Assembly (NCBI GenBank): GCA_025736915.1
Contig: CP107049.1
Coordinates: 186,001 to 250,000, forward strand
Origin: Acinetobacter nosocomialis
GTDB taxonomy: Bacteria > Pseudomonadota > Gammaproteobacteria > Pseudomonadales > Moraxellaceae
Length of the DNA stretch: 64,000 bases
Direction: 5' to 3'
In this document: positions 19,747 through 28,396 of the stretch, one piece after another
Position numbering within the stretch: position 1 is the first letter of the stretch
How the letters are laid out: each line of letters starts with the position of its first letter
Program-made: the position numbers and the translations under genes
Notes under the pieces: generated by a model
What the model saw: the letters and a program-made list of their open reading frames with translations, nothing else
What the model was told of the DNA's origin: nothing
Database searches by the model: none

Positions 19747-20991
19747 TTATACTTTCTTATGACGACCGAAATAACCACGTTTGGCCAACTCTAATTTGGC
19801 AATCATGCCTTTATGTACTTCATCTGGTCCATCAGCTAAACGTAAACTACGTGCTTGAGCAAAGAAACCTGTTAATGGTGTATCTCTTGAAACGCCTGCA
19901 CCGCCATGTAGCTGAATCGCCATGTCGACTACTTTTTCTAAAACACTCGGAGCCACTACTTTAATTGCAGATATTTCTGTTAAAGCAGCCATATTTCCTA
20001 AAGTATCCATTTTATAAGCAGCATACAAGGTTAAAAGTCTAGCTTGATCTATGGCTACCCTTGCATCAGCTACGCGTTCAAGGTTCCCACCAAGTTTTAA
20101 AATTTCTTTGCCAAACGCCGTTCTAGACATACCTCGATCAATCATAAGTTCTAGCGCTTTTTCAGCAGCTCCAATACAACGCATACAATGGTGAATACGC
20201 CCTGGCCCTAAACGACCTTGTGCAATCTCAAAACCTTGGCCCGCTCCACCAATAAAGTTTTCAAGAGGCACTCGAACATTATTAAAATGGACTTCACCGT
20301 GTCCATGCGGGGCATCATAGTCACCAAACACAGGTAACATACGTTGAATTTCAACGCCCGCCTTGTCAATCGGTACTAAAACCATAGAGTGTTGATGATG
20401 TCGGTCTTTGGTTTCATCTGGGGTATGTGCCATAAAAATAATGACTTTAGCATTTGGGTCACCTAAGCCAGACGACCACCATTTCTTGCCATTTAAAACA
20501 ATTTCATTACCGTCGATGAGTGCAGTGGCTTGCATATTGGTTGCATCGCTTGACGCGACATCTGGTTCAGTCATACAAAAAACTGATCGGATTTTTCCGT
20601 CCAATAAAGGTTCTAACCATTGCTTTTTTTGCTGCTCACTGCCATAGCGCCATAACAATTCCATATTTCCTGTATCTGGTGCATTACAGTTAAAAACGGT
20701 AGGTGCCAATAAGCTGCGGCCAGTTAATTCAGCAATATGCGCATATTCTTGAACAGTTAACCCTGCACCCAGCTTTTCATCGGGTAAAAACATATTCCAA
20801 AGACCAGCTTGCTTAGCTTTAGATTTCAAAGTTTCTAAAAGCTCAGGCCATTGCCATTTTTTCCAGTTTCCATCTGGATTTAACTCATGAACTTCTTCCC
20901 AAAATTTTGCTTCGACAGGTTCTATTTCTTCTAAAATAAATTTTCTTGTTCGCTCGGTAAAATCCTGAGCTTTTTTTGAGAGTTCAAACAT
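19747..20991 (-). CDS. Acyl-CoA dehydrogenase (ACAD11-like)
   Basis: A 414-residue flavin acyl-CoA dehydrogenase. Visible family blocks are FCMTEPDVASSDATNMQATA (flavin and substrate loop), the GKKWWSSGLGDP strand, the GPGRIHHCMRCIGAAEKALELMIDR helix and the C-terminal QLHGGAGVSRDTPLTGFFAQARSLRLADGPDEVH. The long N-terminus and the WWSSG motif fit the ACAD10/11 and LvaC branch that works with a phosphotransferase on 4-hydroxyacyl-CoA. First gene of its operon, divergent from a LysR gene 88 bases away that may control it. Confidence 0.9.
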   Translation of the reverse strand: MFELSKKAQDFTERTRKFILEEIEPVEAKFWEEVHELNPDGNWKKWQWPELLETLKSKAKQAGLWNMFLPDEKLGAGLTVQEYAHIAELTGRSLLAPTVFNCNAPDTGNMELLWRYGSEQQKKQWLEPLLDGKIRSVFCMTEPDVASSDATNMQATALIDGNEIVLNGKKWWSSGLGDPNAKVIIFMAHTPDETKDRHHQHSMVLVPIDKAGVEIQRMLPVFGDYDAPHGHGEVHFNNVRVPLENFIGGAGQGFEIAQGRLGPGRIHHCMRCIGAAEKALELMIDRGMSRTAFGKEILKLGGNLERVADARVAIDQARLLTLYAAYKMDTLGNMAALTEISAIKVVAPSVLEKVVDMAIQLHGGAGVSRDTPLTGFFAQARSLRLADGPDEVHKGMIAKLELAKRGYFGRHKKV

Positions 20992-21079
20992 TCTTTTTCC
21001 TTTACATCATTATCTGGTCTTTACATCAACATAACTTGAAACTTAATATGAATGAAATGATTTTATTAAATACCATCAC

Positions 21080-22000
21080 ATGAATAATATTCATAACTTT
21101 CACGGTTTAGACTTAAGCTTTTTTCACCGAATTGATATCAATTTATATCCGCTATTTATCGCAATTTATGAGCAAAAAAGTATTTCAAATGCGGCAAGTA
21201 GTCTCAATATTACGCAGTCGGCAGCAAGTCATGCTTTACAACGATTACGCCAGCAACTTGAAGATGATGTGTTTATACGAGTAGGCAATAAAATGTCTGC
21301 AACGCCTTTTGCCGAGCAGATTTACCCAACTGTGAAGCAAGCACTTTTAACCATTCAAAACATTAGCCAACAGAAACATGTGTTCGACCCAACAAGTTTA
21401 AAAAGCTTAAAAATCGCCGTGCATGATGAAATTGAACCAATTATTCTTCCAAAGCTTGCTCAACATTTTCAAAATCTTAATTTAGATTTGCAGTTTGTTA
21501 GTATGAAGCTAGATCGAAAACATATTATGGCGGACTTGGCGACGCAGCAACTCGATTTCGTGATTGACCTAGAACAATACTTGTCTCCTAAAATTACCTT
21601 TGATCATTTGGTCACAGATGAGTTCGTCATTTGCAGCCAACTTAAAGAAGTCGATTTATCTCGTTATATTAATGGACGACACATCGGTGTTTCGTCACGC
21701 CGTACGGGCGCTTTGCTTGAAGATATTTATTTAAACCAACATCAGAAAATTTCAAGAAATGTATTTATGCGCTGTCAAAACTACTCAACGGCGTTACAAG
21801 TTTTGGGAGCTCAAGCCGACGCAATATTGACCATGCCTCGTATGATTTTGCAGCATTTATCTTATAGTCCTAAAATTTTCTTACATTCTCTACCTTTTGA
21901 GATAAGCAATATTAAAATGGGTATGTTTTGGCACGAAGATTTAAGGGATAATTTAAGACATCAATTTTTGCGACATGAAATTATTAAACTTTTTCAGTAA
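21080..22000 (+). CDS. LysR-family transcriptional regulator
   Basis: A 306-residue LysR regulator. The winged helix-turn-helix is at residues 18-80 (LYPLFIAIYEQKSISNAASSLNITQSAASHALQRL, then EDDVFIRVGNKMSATPFA), followed by a two-lobed effector domain. It is divergent from the acyl-CoA dehydrogenase operon, the classic arrangement for a LysR protein and its target. The IclR gene starts 42 bases after its stop on the same strand, so both may share a transcript. The effector is unknown. Confidence 0.92.
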   Translation: MNNIHNFHGLDLSFFHRIDINLYPLFIAIYEQKSISNAASSLNITQSAASHALQRLRQQLEDDVFIRVGNKMSATPFAEQIYPTVKQALLTIQNISQQKHVFDPTSLKSLKIAVHDEIEPIILPKLAQHFQNLNLDLQFVSMKLDRKHIMADLATQQLDFVIDLEQYLSPKITFDHLVTDEFVICSQLKEVDLSRYINGRHIGVSSRRTGALLEDIYLNQHQKISRNVFMRCQNYSTALQVLGAQADAILTMPRMILQHLSYSPKIFLHSLPFEISNIKMGMFWHEDLRDNLRHQFLRHEIIKLFQ

Positions 22001-22042
22001 AGCAAATTGATCTACCAAGCTTCTATCGTACAAGGACCAGTA

Positions 22043-22855
22043 ATGAGTAAAGATGAACGGATAATCCAGAATCAGGACAACAAAAAAACGATTCGTCATG
22101 AAGATTACATTGCTGGCATCGGTAAAGGTATGGCGATTTTAGATAGCTTTAGCAGCAATCAACATCGTTTAAACATTTCTATGGCGGCTGAAAAAACTGG
22201 ACTCACCCGAGCGGCAGCAAGACGTCATTTATTAACTTTAGAATATTTAGGTTATCTTGAGTCAGATGGTCACTATTACTATTTAACCCCGAAAGTTCTT
22301 AAATTTTCAGGAGCTTATTTAGGTGCAGCTCAACTTCCAAAAGTGTCTCAGCCTTTGTTAAATCTTCTAACTAACCAAACTTCTCTCATTTATTCAGTGA
22401 TGGTGCTTGATGGTTATGAAGCCATTACTATTGCACGTAGTGCCGCCCACCAACAAACCGACCGTGTAAATCCATATGGTTTACATTTGGGTAACCGCTT
22501 ACCAGCTCATGCGACCTCGGCGGGTAAAATTTTACTGGCACATTTAAGCCAAGAAGAACAATTGGACTGGCTTCAAAAATATCCTCTTCAGCGTCTAACC
22601 AAATATACGCATGTCGAAAATGATAAATTTTTAGAGTTACTAAAAGAAATTCGAGAGCAAGATTGGTGTTATTCACGTGAAGAACACGAATTAGGTGTTC
22701 ATGCGCTCGCCGTACCCATTTATGGACAAGACTTTAAAGTGGTTGCAGCTTTAAATATTGTTTCTCCAACTATGAAAACAACTGAAGAATATTTAATCCA
22801 ACACATTTTGCCTTTATTGCAAGAGACTTCGCGGGATTTAAGACAAGTTCTTTAA
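22043..22855 (+). CDS. IclR-family regulator of PcaU/PobR type (candidate PcaU)
   Basis: About 270 residues. The start MSKDERII is chosen because AAGGA lies 6 bases upstream; a TTG 36 bases earlier also opens the frame. The N-terminal DYIAGIGKGMAILDSF and the winged helix RLNISMAAEKTGLTRAAARRHLLTLEYLGYL are those of the PcaU/PcaR/PobR group, which control aromatic-acid genes. The C-terminal effector domain has HATSAGKILLA and EEHELGVHALAVPI. In A. baylyi pcaU sits beside pcaI; here no regulator is beside pcaI, and this is the only IclR gene in the window. It may be the displaced PcaU, acting on the operator at 40234-40270; not proven. Confidence 0.88.
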   Translation: MSKDERIIQNQDNKKTIRHEDYIAGIGKGMAILDSFSSNQHRLNISMAAEKTGLTRAAARRHLLTLEYLGYLESDGHYYYLTPKVLKFSGAYLGAAQLPKVSQPLLNLLTNQTSLIYSVMVLDGYEAITIARSAAHQQTDRVNPYGLHLGNRLPAHATSAGKILLAHLSQEEQLDWLQKYPLQRLTKYTHVENDKFLELLKEIREQDWCYSREEHELGVHALAVPIYGQDFKVVAALNIVSPTMKTTEEYLIQHILPLLQETSRDLRQVL

Positions 22856-22860
22856 ATCTT

Positions 22861-22951
22861 GCTTAGGCTATTTCATAAGGTGTCAATTTTATAACTAGCT
22901 TAGGCTATTCGGATAGATAAAAAAGATCCAGAATAACTGCTTAGGCTATTT
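22861..22951 (+). repeat. Three tandem copies of the GCTTAGGCTATTT element
   Basis: Copies start at 22861, 22898 and 22939, all in the same orientation, 37 and 41 bases apart. The last ends at 22951, directly against the blh stop codon. Copies 2 and 3 also share ATAACT just upstream. They fill the gap between the convergent iclR and blh genes. Function unknown. Confidence 0.7.
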
Positions 22952-23818
22952 TTAGAAGTAGTTGAAAGGTATTTTCAAATAACGGATGCCATTTGATTCT
23001 GGTTCCGGAAAATTTCCACCGTTCATGTTAATTTGAATGGAAGGCAGAATTAATTTTGGCATTGCCAAAGTAGCATCTCTTTCTTGACGCATTTTTATAA
23101 ATGAGTCTTTGGAAACTCTTTGGTTTAAATGAATATTGCTTTGCTTTTGAGTTTTAATATCTGTTTGACAGACATATTCATTACGGCCTTCGGGTTTATA
23201 GTCATGGCATAAGTACATGCGCATGTTGTCAGGAAGTGTGTAAAGTTCTTGTACCGAATCATAAAGTGCAGCGGCACTCCCTTTAGGAAAGTCGCATCTA
23301 GCAGAACCATAATCAGGCATAAATAAAGTATCGCCGACAAAAACAGCATCACCAATCACATAGCTCAAGCAAGCAGGTGTATGCCCTGGTGTAGGAATGT
23401 TATAGGCATCTAACTCTCCTATTTTGAAATGTTCATGATCTTCAAATAAATAATCAAAAGGCTGATTTTCATTAAATTTCTTAAAATCAAAATTATAAAT
23501 AGCAGAAAATGTTTCTTGGACAATTGAAATCTTTTGACTAATCGCAATTGTACCACCCAATTGAGACTTTAAATATTGAGCCGCGGTCATATGATCGGCG
23601 TGGACGTGAGTTTCTAAAATCCATTGTACTTTGAAGTTTTGCGCCAAGACATAATCGATAATTAAATCAGCGTTGGTTGTTTTTGTAGTTGCTGAAGCTG
23701 CGTCGTAGTCAAGCACACTATCAATAATCGCGCATTGACGAGTCGCTAAATCTGCAACAACATAGCTAAAAGTATTGGTGTTTTCATCAAAAAAATCTTT
23801 TACTAGAGGTTGTTGCAT
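22952..23818 (-). CDS. Metallo-beta-lactamase-fold persulfide dioxygenase-like enzyme (Blh type)
   Basis: A 288-residue MBL-fold enzyme. Metal ligands are visible in ETHVHADHMTAAQYL (HxHxDH), PTPGHTPACLSYV and FVGDTLFMPDYG. The C-terminal LCHDYKPEGR supplies the last His. This pattern matches Blh/ETHE1-like persulfide (sulfur) dioxygenases, which oxidise glutathione persulfide to sulfite. Two YeeE/YedE genes directly upstream on the same strand form the usual partner set for sulfur detoxification. I place the stop next to a repeat element at 22951. Confidence 0.85.
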   Translation of the reverse strand: MQQPLVKDFFDENTNTFSYVVADLATRQCAIIDSVLDYDAASATTKTTNADLIIDYVLAQNFKVQWILETHVHADHMTAAQYLKSQLGGTIAISQKISIVQETFSAIYNFDFKKFNENQPFDYLFEDHEHFKIGELDAYNIPTPGHTPACLSYVIGDAVFVGDTLFMPDYGSARCDFPKGSAAALYDSVQELYTLPDNMRMYLCHDYKPEGRNEYVCQTDIKTQKQSNIHLNQRVSKDSFIKMRQERDATLAMPKLILPSIQINMNGGNFPEPESNGIRYLKIPFNYF

Positions 23819-23822
23819 ATCT

Positions 23823-24236
23823 TTAATTTCCTTTATTTAAAACTCGGTAAATAAACATTCCTAATAACATTGCAACAATAAAATAAAGCGCTTCAAAATG
23901 TCCTAATCCGATAAGTGTTAAAGCTGGCGCTGGACATATTCCAGCTATTCCCCAGCCTATCCCGAAAATAAAAGCACCAGCAATTAGCCTTTGGTCAATC
24001 TGTGTATTAATTGGTAATTGAATTTGTTCATTAAAGATTGTTTTAGGACTTTTTATAGCCTTTTGAAATGGAATAAATGCCACAGCAATCGCGCCTAACA
24101 TCACAAACATTAAGCTGATATCCCATTGCCCAAAGATATCTAAAAAACCTAATACCTTTTCTGGATTAGACATGCCAGAAATCATTAAACCTAAAGAGAA
24201 CAAACTACCAAATATAAAAGCCAAAATGTTTTTCAT
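23823..24236 (-). CDS. YeeE/YedE (DUF6691) membrane protein
   Basis: About 137 residues with four hydrophobic segments and the family glycine motifs GMSNPEKVLGFLDIFG and GIGWGIAGICPAPAL, which contains the conserved Cys. Such half-size YeeE/YedE proteins transport sulfur species such as thiosulfate. The start MKNILAFIFGS is chosen because a GGGG box lies 8 bases upstream; a longer frame adds six residues and overlaps the upstream gene. It pairs with the next YeeE gene to make the two halves of a transporter, followed by blh after 4 bases. Confidence 0.85.
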   Translation of the reverse strand: MKNILAFIFGSLFSLGLMISGMSNPEKVLGFLDIFGQWDISLMFVMLGAIAVAFIPFQKAIKSPKTIFNEQIQLPINTQIDQRLIAGAFIFGIGWGIAGICPAPALTLIGLGHFEALYFIVAMLLGMFIYRVLNKGN

Positions 24237-24240
24237 GACA

Positions 24241-24654
24241 TTACCCCAAAACATGACGAACGATATAAACAGTTAACATGCCAGCAAACATAAAAACTGC
24301 TGTTGCTATCATGGAGCGTTTTGACAATCTGCTCATCCCACAAATACCATGACCACTTGTACAACCTGATCCAAGCCGAGTACCAAAACCAACCAATAAA
24401 CCTGCTAAGATAAGAGCAAACATATTCGCTTTAATTTCAATTTCAGGTTGAAAAAAATAGCCATAAATAAAGGGTGTAATAATTAATCCAGCAATAAACC
24501 AGAATGCGGAGCCTTTAAAGATATCTTTAGTCGGATTAATGACTTGAGCAAGCAAACCACTAATTCCAGCGATGCGACCGTTTATATATAAATAACCGAC
24601 TGTTGCAATGCCCAGTAGCAAACCACCTAAAAAGGCATAAACAATATTTGACAT
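24241..24654 (-). CDS. YeeE/YedE family sulfur transporter half
   Basis: About 137 residues, four membrane segments. The motif GFGTRLGSGCTSGHGICGMSRLS carries the conserved Cys residues that relay thiosulfate or sulfane sulfur. The start MSNIVYAFLGG is preceded by GGGTGGG; the longer frame begins with TTG. First gene of a three-gene operon with the DUF6691 half and blh. A palindromic site overlaps its probable -10 box. Confidence 0.87.
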   Translation of the reverse strand: MSNIVYAFLGGLLLGIATVGYLYINGRIAGISGLLAQVINPTKDIFKGSAFWFIAGLIITPFIYGYFFQPEIEIKANMFALILAGLLVGFGTRLGSGCTSGHGICGMSRLSKRSMIATAVFMFAGMLTVYIVRHVLG

Positions 24655-24680
24655 GTACCCACCCAAACAATATATGTTTT

Positions 24681-24696
24681 TATAATATGTATTATA
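24681..24696. promoter_or_regulatory. Candidate operator-promoter of the sulfur operon
   Basis: TATAATATGTATTATA is an inverted repeat of 7+2+7 bases, 27 bases upstream of the first yeeE start. The minus-strand TATAAT at 24691-24696 inside it is a perfect -10. Blh operons are often controlled by ArsR-type BigR/SqrR repressors binding AT-rich palindromes; no such gene is in the window. Confidence 0.5.
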
Positions 24697-24757
24697 CGCT
24701 TATTTATTTAGAAATACTTAAAATAAAACTCTTAAGTCTATAAATATTCTTAACAAG

Positions 24758-24784
24758 AAAAAGCCCCAAATTGTGGGGCTTTTA
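24758..24784. terminator. Intrinsic terminator (both strands)
   Basis: AAAAAGCCCC and GGGGCTTTT flank a 7-base loop directly 3' of the DUF6438 lipoprotein gene. A- and T-runs on both sides make it usable in either direction. Confidence 0.85.
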
Positions 24785-24787
24785 TCG

Positions 24788-25255
24788 TTAGATTAAATCT
24801 TTGATACCTAATTGTTCAGGTAACTTTTCCATAACTTTATTTAGTCTGTTGTTTGCTGGAGAAATACAACCTGTGTAATGGCTTAATTTTGTTTCCGTGC
24901 CATTAGGTTTAATCCAAGTAATGTAATAGCTAGACATGTCAGTTGCAGTTTGCTGGCAACCCGCAGTTTTTGATTGAGTTCCTGTTTGAGGACGATAAGT
25001 TTTTAATTCACTGGCAAGTTTTTGATAATCTTTTACACTACCTTGGATTTCTTTAACACCAAGTGTTTTTGTATATTGTTTACCTTCAAATCGAATTAAA
25101 CCAGTAGGTGTTACTTCTACAGAGTATATTGGACATGCACCAAAACATGGACTAGAAGCATAACGAATTGTTTCTTGTGTATTAGGTGCTTGCTGAACAG
25201 AAGCACAACCCATTAAAGCTAAACCAGATAAAGTTGCAAGAACTAAAAATCTCAT
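24788..25255 (-). CDS. DUF6438-domain lipoprotein
   Basis: About 155 residues. The start MRFLVLATLSG has AGGTGA 4 bases upstream; the longer frame is unlikely. The signal peptide ends in LALMGC, a lipobox with Cys as the lipidated residue. The mature part begins with a flexible segment and then the SSPCFGACPIYSVEVTPTGLIRFEG block typical of DUF6438, with paired Cys residues. No enzyme motif is visible. Ends at a strong terminator, so it is likely monocistronic. Function unknown. Confidence 0.8.
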   Translation of the reverse strand: MRFLVLATLSGLALMGCASVQQAPNTQETIRYASSPCFGACPIYSVEVTPTGLIRFEGKQYTKTLGVKEIQGSVKDYQKLASELKTYRPQTGTQSKTAGCQQTATDMSSYYITWIKPNGTETKLSHYTGCISPANNRLNKVMEKLPEQLGIKDLI

Positions 25256-25347
25256 TACATCACCTATTATTATCAAGTGGCTTTAATCTAACAAATCATA
25301 TCTAAATTGTCATTAAAGACTCATTTTTCGTCTCTTTATTTAGTAAT

Positions 25348-25360
25348 GCTTAGGCTATTT
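25348..25360 (+). repeat. GCTTAGGCTATTT element
   Basis: Exact copy of the 13-base element found three times at 22861-22951, same orientation, in the gap upstream of the DUF6438 lipoprotein. Confidence 0.65.
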
Positions 25361-25394
25361 TCAAATTTTTATAAAATTAGGATAGAATGCACAT

Positions 25395-25503
25395 AAAAAA
25401 AGGCCCATCTTTCGATGAGCCTTAAGCCAATTAAAGCTTAAATTCCTGAAATACAAATTATTACTGGGTAGTAATAACCTGCGCCAACCATTCTAGCGTA
25501 ATG
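25395..25503 (-). ncRNA. Candidate small RNA with intrinsic terminator
   Basis: On the minus strand a TATAAT box (25510-25515) precedes about 108 bases that fold into three hairpins. They are TTATTACT/AGTAATAA (perfect 8 bp, 4-base loop), TTAAGC/GCTTAA, and a terminator stem at 25401-25422 (nine positions, one mismatch, loop TTTC) followed by a T-run. No reading frame is evident. The -35 region is poor. Its own terminator and promoter, set apart from both neighbours, argue for an independent RNA rather than a leader. Confidence 0.55.
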
Positions 25504-25840
25504 CAATAAATTATATAAATATAATATAAATATATATTTACGCTCGTTTTTCCAACAAAAAAAACTGGTTTTTGATGATTAAAAACTGAATAATGTTTAT
25601 TTTTAATTAAAATTCACAATCTTAAGTTAAACAAAACTTAATAAATTTTTAAAGTTTATTTATAGTTAAAACATTATAAAAAATTGCTTAATAGTTAGGC
25701 TATGACTAGTGTTCGTGTCGAATCGTTTATAAGAATTTTCTAAGTTTAGTAATAACTTCAAGCACTTTTTTACTATTTGGTAAAGCTATCTAACTAAAAA
25801 TATAGAATTTCCATAAATACCTTAATATAAAAAAGATATA

Positions 25841-25878
25841 AAAAAATAAGGGCAAAAGAAAATTTATCCTTTTGCCCT
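25841..25878 (-). terminator. Terminator of the pca-qui operon
   Basis: AGGGCAAAAG and CTTTTGCCCT (25849-25858, 25869-25878) form a perfect 10-bp stem. On the minus strand it is followed by TTATTTTTTT, 7 bases after the quiA stop. Confidence 0.9.
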
Positions 25879-25884
25879 CTTTAA

Positions 25885-28314
25885 TCACTTCTCTAAGCTA
25901 TATGCGATTACATAATCACCGTGGTCAGGAGACTGACGTGCTCCTCCCGCAGAAACAACCACATACTGTTTACCTGTTTTAGGCGAAACATAGCTGATAG
26001 GTGTTCCTTGGCTACCAACAGGCATACGTGACTTCCAAAGTTCTTTACCTGTAGAAGAATCAAAAGCACGTAAATAGTAATCTTGAGTTGCAGCAAAGAA
26101 TACTAAACCACCCTGAGTTGCCATTGGGCCACCAATAGTCGGCATTCCAATTGGTGCTTTCAAACCCATCTTAATACCCATAGGTCCCGTGTCTTCAACT
26201 GTACCCAATGGTACTTGCCATGCAACTTGACGAGTTTTCATGTCAATTGCAGTCATGGTACCAAATGGTGGTTTTTGACAAGGAATACTTAAAGCAGACA
26301 TAAAGCGGTTTTTATTCACTTTATAAGGTGTACCTTTCATTGGTACCGCGCCCATACCTGTATTTACTTTTTCACCGCCACTCGCCTGAATCTTGATGTC
26401 TTCAGGTGTTTGTTTAATCAATTGAACCCACAAACCAAGACGCATATCGTTTACAAACATGTAACGATGTGTTGGATCGAAAGCAATACTACCCCAGTTC
26501 ATACCACCTAAAGAACCTGGGAAACTTAATGAAATATCAGTACCCGGTGCAGTGAATAGACCTTCGTAACGCATTGACTTAAAGTTAATACGACACATAA
26601 GTTGGTCAAACGGCGTTGCGCCCCACATATCTGACTCAGTTAAAGTCTGATTACCAATTTGAGGCATTTCAACAGAACGAGGTTGAGTCAAACTATATTG
26701 TTCACCCGGAATATTTGCAGCTTTAACAGGCTGCTCAATCACTTTAGTCAGTGGTTTGCCTGTAACTCGGTCAAGAACAAAGAATTGTCCCGACTTGGTC
26801 CCAATCACAACAGCTGGTTTAGTCGTACCATCTTTTAATGGGAAGTCGACTAGACTTGGTTGCATTGGTAAGTCAAAGTCCCATAAGTCGTTGTGAACAG
26901 TTTGATATACCCACTTCTCTTTACCTGTTGTCGCATCAAGTGCTAAAACTGAAGTGTTGTATTTATGGTCTAATGGATTACGGTTACCACCCCAAATATC
27001 AACAGATGAACTACCCATAGGTAAGAAGACTGTATTCATTTGCGGGTCATAAGACATAGCAGCCCAAGAGTTTGCCGAGCTACGTTTATACGTTTCACCC
27101 ATTTTTAGAACATGATTAGGATCAGGATTACGAGGGTCAAATGCCCAGCGGAGTTTACCTGTAATCACATCATAACCACGAATAACACCACCCGGCATAT
27201 CCGCTGCTACGTTATCAGCAATACGGCTACCCACCACAATGGTTGTACCTGCAATCGTTGGTGCAGAAGTGACTTCAAAACGTGGAGCTTTTGTTCCATC
27301 GCCTAAGCCTTCGAGTAGATTAACTGTTCCATTCACACCAAAGTCTGCACAGCGCTCACCAGTATCCGCATTCACTGCAATTAAACGAGCATCTGGAGTA
27401 TTGGTATATATACGGCGTGGACATGCTGTATTGGTCGCAACCATAGTTACTGCATTCGCACCAGCCAAAGTTGGTTGAACAAGTGGTTTAGTCGAATCAA
27501 AGTATGCAACACCACGGCAACGTTCCCATGCATCGGCTTTAGAGTTTACTTCAGCTTTCCAGAGTTGCTTGCCCGAATCAGCATCGATTGCAAAAATGTT
27601 GTTATGTGGCGTACATAAAAAGACTTTATTTCCAACTTGTAGTGGGGTCATTTGGTCTTCAGCACCATTACCACTACCCGTTGTAAAATCACCCGTTCTA
27701 AAACGCCATGCTTCTTTTAGTTTATGAACGTTATCTCGGTTAATTTGATCGAGAGCAACAAAACGGCTACCACCCGTATCATTTCCATAATTTTCCCAAT
27801 TCACCTGCTTTTTAGCTGGGTCAACTGGTACCAAAGGTAGCTTTTCACCTGAACTTGCTACTGTTGGGTGCGGCTGGAACATTTGATAGAGCGCAATCAA
27901 CATACCTACAACAACTAGACTAGCAACACCATACGCTGGAGCTGCCGATCCATTTTGGAATTGATAACGTCGAATTGAAGGCAAGGTAAACAGTAACGCA
28001 GCAAAAAGACCAGCAGGAAACATTAAGCGTGAGAATAACGACCAAAACTCCCAGCCGGCATCAACAAATGACCAGATTACCGTACCAACAAAAACAGCAG
28101 CAAAAATCCAAACACCCAGTGCTTTTTTACGGAAAATGCTAATTGCTGAAACCGTTATAAATAGTCCTGAAATAAGGAAATACCAAGAACCACCAAGAGA
28201 TACTAGCTTCCCACCACCTACAATGTAAAAAACACCGGTAGCTAATAAAACTAGGCCTAATATAAAACACCATATTTTGAATAAGATATGAAACTTAGAA
28301 TCTGACTCAGACAT
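25885..28314 (-). CDS. quiA: Membrane-bound PQQ-dependent quinate/shikimate dehydrogenase QuiA
   Basis: Oxidises quinate and shikimate at the periplasmic face and passes electrons to the quinone pool. Residues 1-150 hold about five membrane helices (IWCFILGLVLLATGVFYIVGG and on), then a large eight-bladed PQQ domain follows with WENYGNDTGGSRFVALDQIN, repeated W-docking segments such as TGKLRWAFDP and TGKEKWVY, and the C-terminal GGARQSPDHGDYVIAYSL. The start MSESDSKF has AGGATCT upstream; the longer frame is unlikely. Glucose dehydrogenase is the close alternative, but it is the last gene of pca-quiBCXA, where quiA belongs. Confidence 0.93.
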   Translation of the reverse strand: MSESDSKFHILFKIWCFILGLVLLATGVFYIVGGGKLVSLGGSWYFLISGLFITVSAISIFRKKALGVWIFAAVFVGTVIWSFVDAGWEFWSLFSRLMFPAGLFAALLFTLPSIRRYQFQNGSAAPAYGVASLVVVGMLIALYQMFQPHPTVASSGEKLPLVPVDPAKKQVNWENYGNDTGGSRFVALDQINRDNVHKLKEAWRFRTGDFTTGSGNGAEDQMTPLQVGNKVFLCTPHNNIFAIDADSGKQLWKAEVNSKADAWERCRGVAYFDSTKPLVQPTLAGANAVTMVATNTACPRRIYTNTPDARLIAVNADTGERCADFGVNGTVNLLEGLGDGTKAPRFEVTSAPTIAGTTIVVGSRIADNVAADMPGGVIRGYDVITGKLRWAFDPRNPDPNHVLKMGETYKRSSANSWAAMSYDPQMNTVFLPMGSSSVDIWGGNRNPLDHKYNTSVLALDATTGKEKWVYQTVHNDLWDFDLPMQPSLVDFPLKDGTTKPAVVIGTKSGQFFVLDRVTGKPLTKVIEQPVKAANIPGEQYSLTQPRSVEMPQIGNQTLTESDMWGATPFDQLMCRINFKSMRYEGLFTAPGTDISLSFPGSLGGMNWGSIAFDPTHRYMFVNDMRLGLWVQLIKQTPEDIKIQASGGEKVNTGMGAVPMKGTPYKVNKNRFMSALSIPCQKPPFGTMTAIDMKTRQVAWQVPLGTVEDTGPMGIKMGLKAPIGMPTIGGPMATQGGLVFFAATQDYYLRAFDSSTGKELWKSRMPVGSQGTPISYVSPKTGKQYVVVSAGGARQSPDHGDYVIAYSLEK

Positions 28315-28396
28315 AGATCCTACTCCACATATACTGAACACAAATAGTTCAAGCATTTGGGCCAGTTAAACCATGTCTAACCAGCCATCATCATTG

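Larger units (their letters stand above)
25256..25884. other. 629-base non-coding stretch, very AT-rich
   Basis: Holds one repeat copy (25348-25360), a degenerate one (25694-25703), a likely minus-strand small RNA (25395-25503) and the quiA terminator (25841-25878). I see no credible ORF. The part between 25510 and 25840 is almost pure A/T with no clear structure. Confidence 0.6.

Noticed and set aside
22861..22951. CRISPR-like array of three spaced repeats
   Set aside because: The repeat is only 13 bases, spacing is uneven, copies occur singly elsewhere and no cas genes are present.
25885..28314. Glucose dehydrogenase (gcd)
   Set aside because: The fold is the same, but it ends the pca-quiBCXA operon next to quiX, where the quinate/shikimate enzyme belongs.
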